Part shown: positions 62,989 through 64,000 of the stretch, piece after piece
Layout: every line of letters begins with the position of its first letter
How positions within the stretch are numbered: position 1 is the first letter of the stretch
Source: Parasphingopyxis lamellibrachiae
GTDB lineage: Bacteria > Pseudomonadota > Alphaproteobacteria > Sphingomonadales > Sphingomonadaceae
DNA: 64,000 nucleotides
NCBI RefSeq assembly: GCF_003385775.1
Contig: NZ_QRDP01000004.1
Location: 2,754,957-2,818,956, forward strand
Direction of reading: 5' to 3'
Position numbers and translations under genes: made by a program
Notes under the pieces: model-generated
The model's database searches: none
Told to the model about the DNA's origin: nothing
The model's input: only the letters and a program-made list of their open reading frames with translations

Positions 62989-64000
62989 TTCACCACTCCC
63001 TGATCGTGCAAGCGCGCGATCTCGCTGCTGTCGAGGTTGAGGAAATCGGCGAGCACCTCATCGGTGTGTTGGCCGATCTTCGGTGCGGGTTCAGGCTGGC
63101 GGCGCTCATCCTGGGGAATGCGGGCGGCCGCGCCGGGCGCGGGGTATGTGGCGCCCCCCGGATGGGCGGTTTCGGAAAATATCGGATTGTCCGCAAACAG
63201 ACGGGGCTCTTGGGACAGCGCCTGATGCAGCGATCGATATCGCGACCAGGTAACGCCGGCTTTTGCGAAGCGTGTTTCCAGATCAGCCGCTTCGAAGCGT
63301 GCGAACGCCTTTTCGATCAACGGATCGAGCTGGTTCCGATGCGTATAACGGGCCCCCTCGTCCTGGCCGAAATCGATACCGAGATCGGCTTCGAGCGCGG
63401 CCACGTCTTCGCCGATCTCCAGTCCCGACAGCATGCCCGACCATTGCCGGGGCGTGATCGCAACGATCATGAAGCGTTCACCACCCTTGGCGGTAAAGTC
63501 GCGGCCGAACGCGCCATAGAGATTGTTGCCGCTCCGCCCGCGATCCGCGTCGCCGAGCATGGCTTCGGCCAGAAAGCCCAGATTGGCGAGGGAAGCGGCG
63601 GCTATATCGGAGAGCGCCAGCCGGATTTCGCGGCCACGGCCGCTTGCAGCGCGATCGCGCTCCGCGGCAAGCAGGGTGAAAGCGCCATAGGCTCCGGTCA
63701 GAAGGTCCCATGCCGGGAGCACATGATTGACCGGCCGATCATCGTCGGACGGCCCGGTCATATAGGGCAGGCCGGTTGCCGCGTTTACCGTATAGTCGAC
63801 GGCGGGCGTGCCATCGGCCCAGCCCATTACGCGCAAGGTAATCTGGTCTTCGCGCAAGGCGCTCAGAACATCGTGCGAGAGGAAACCGTCGACGGGAAAA
63901 TTGGTCACGAACAGTCCGCTGCCGCCCGTCGCCAGCCGTTGCGCAAGTTCGCGGCCCGCCGGCTTCTTGAAGTCGATCGCGATAGACCGTTTTCCCTTGT
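62985..64000 (-). CDS. CaiB/BaiF CoA-transferase, mesaconyl-CoA C1-C4 transferase-like (5' part beyond right edge)
   Basis: About 338 codons are visible; the frame stays open to the window edge (RSIAIDFKKPAGRELAQRL just inside it), so the start is missing. Family III CoA-transferase features are present. The segments LFVTNFPVDGFLS, DYTVNAATGLPYMTGP, VNHVLPAWDLLTGAYGAF and GNNLYGAFGRDF match my memory of Chloroflexus mesaconyl-CoA C1-C4 CoA transferase (Mct), which moves CoA within mesaconyl-CoA. An internal GTG at 63908 is not the start. It is the first visible gene of the coupled operon. Confidence 0.85.
   Translation of the reverse strand, partial: KGKRSIAIDFKKPAGRELAQRLATGGSGLFVTNFPVDGFLSHDVLSALREDQITLRVMGWADGTPAVDYTVNAATGLPYMTGPSDDDRPVNHVLPAWDLLTGAYGAFTLLAAERDRAASGRGREIRLALSDIAAASLANLGFLAEAMLGDADRGRSGNNLYGAFGRDFTAKGGERFMIVAITPRQWSGMLSGLEIGEDVAALEADLGIDFGQDEGARYTHRNQLDPLIEKAFARFEAADLETRFAKAGVTWSRYRSLHQALSQEPRLFADNPIFSETAHPGGATYPAPGAAARIPQDERRQPEPAPKIGQHTDEVLADFLNLDSSEIARLHDQGVVK

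Noticed and set aside
62985-63908. GTG at 63908 as the start of the CoA-transferase
   Set aside because: The frame continues upstream with family sequence (RSIAIDFKKP) to the window edge, so the GTG is an internal valine codon.

Overview
This 64 kb stretch of high-GC chromosome comes from an alphaproteobacterium, most likely of the order Sphingomonadales. The evidence is a lepB-rnc-era operon, many acyl-CoA dehydrogenases and short-chain dehydrogenases, a TonB-dependent receptor paired with a surface lipoprotein, an EF-hand gene ahead of an OmpR/EnvZ-type pair, and dense packing with many 4-bp gene overlaps. The genus cannot be fixed from the sequence alone. I see no phage, transposase, integrase or CRISPR array.

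Layout. 1-8.3 kb: a LuxR-type regulator running off the left edge, an NAD(P)-binding/DoxX fusion with a DUF2269 protein, a coupled operon (small symporter subunit, sodium:solute symporter, acyl-CoA dehydrogenase), glutathione-dependent formaldehyde dehydrogenase with a VOC protein, and an SDR. 8.4-20 kb: tRNA-Arg(CCG), a small secreted protein, then core genes (nth, dapB, cobB, era, rnc, lepB), an EF-hand protein with a two-component system, pgi and gor. 20-27.7 kb: a PAP2 lipid enzyme, a D-arginine dehydrogenase-like flavoprotein, a secreted protein, an aldehyde reductase-like SDR, a sterol desaturase family protein, a Crp/Fnr regulator and acs. 27.9-33.2 kb: an isolated GspC-like protein, a beta-helix lipoprotein and a TonB-dependent receptor. 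33.4-39.3 kb: an SPFH-SHOCT protein, two zinc-ribbon DUF4178 proteins, a 54-aa peptide, DUF350, a membrane-fused aminopropyltransferase, AdoMet decarboxylase and a DUF1330 protein. 39.3-44.5 kb: MarR with a cytochrome c lipoprotein, then a thiolase and two acyl-CoA dehydrogenases. 44.5-51.6 kb: a complete histidine utilisation operon (hutC, hutIHUG) and an isoaspartyl peptidase. 51.7-64 kb: isocitrate lyase and a CoA-ester catabolic region with four more acyl-CoA dehydrogenases, a hydratase, a thiolase and, at the right edge, a coupled mesaconyl-CoA transferase / C4-hydratase / methylsuccinyl-CoA dehydrogenase-like operon.

How it fits together. The metabolic genes point to a heterotroph living on fatty acids and other CoA-activated acids, acetate (acs, ActP-like symporter, aceA) and histidine. 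The most intriguing multi-gene unit is the SPFH/DUF4178/DUF350/SpeE/SpeD island, which looks like a membrane system linking a flotillin-like scaffold to local polyamine (or related aminopropyl) synthesis. The next best are the GspC-lipoprotein-TonB receptor group, the Mct-Meh-Mcd module, and a two-copy family of palindromic elements bounded by GTCAG/CTGAC that sit directly behind stop codons.
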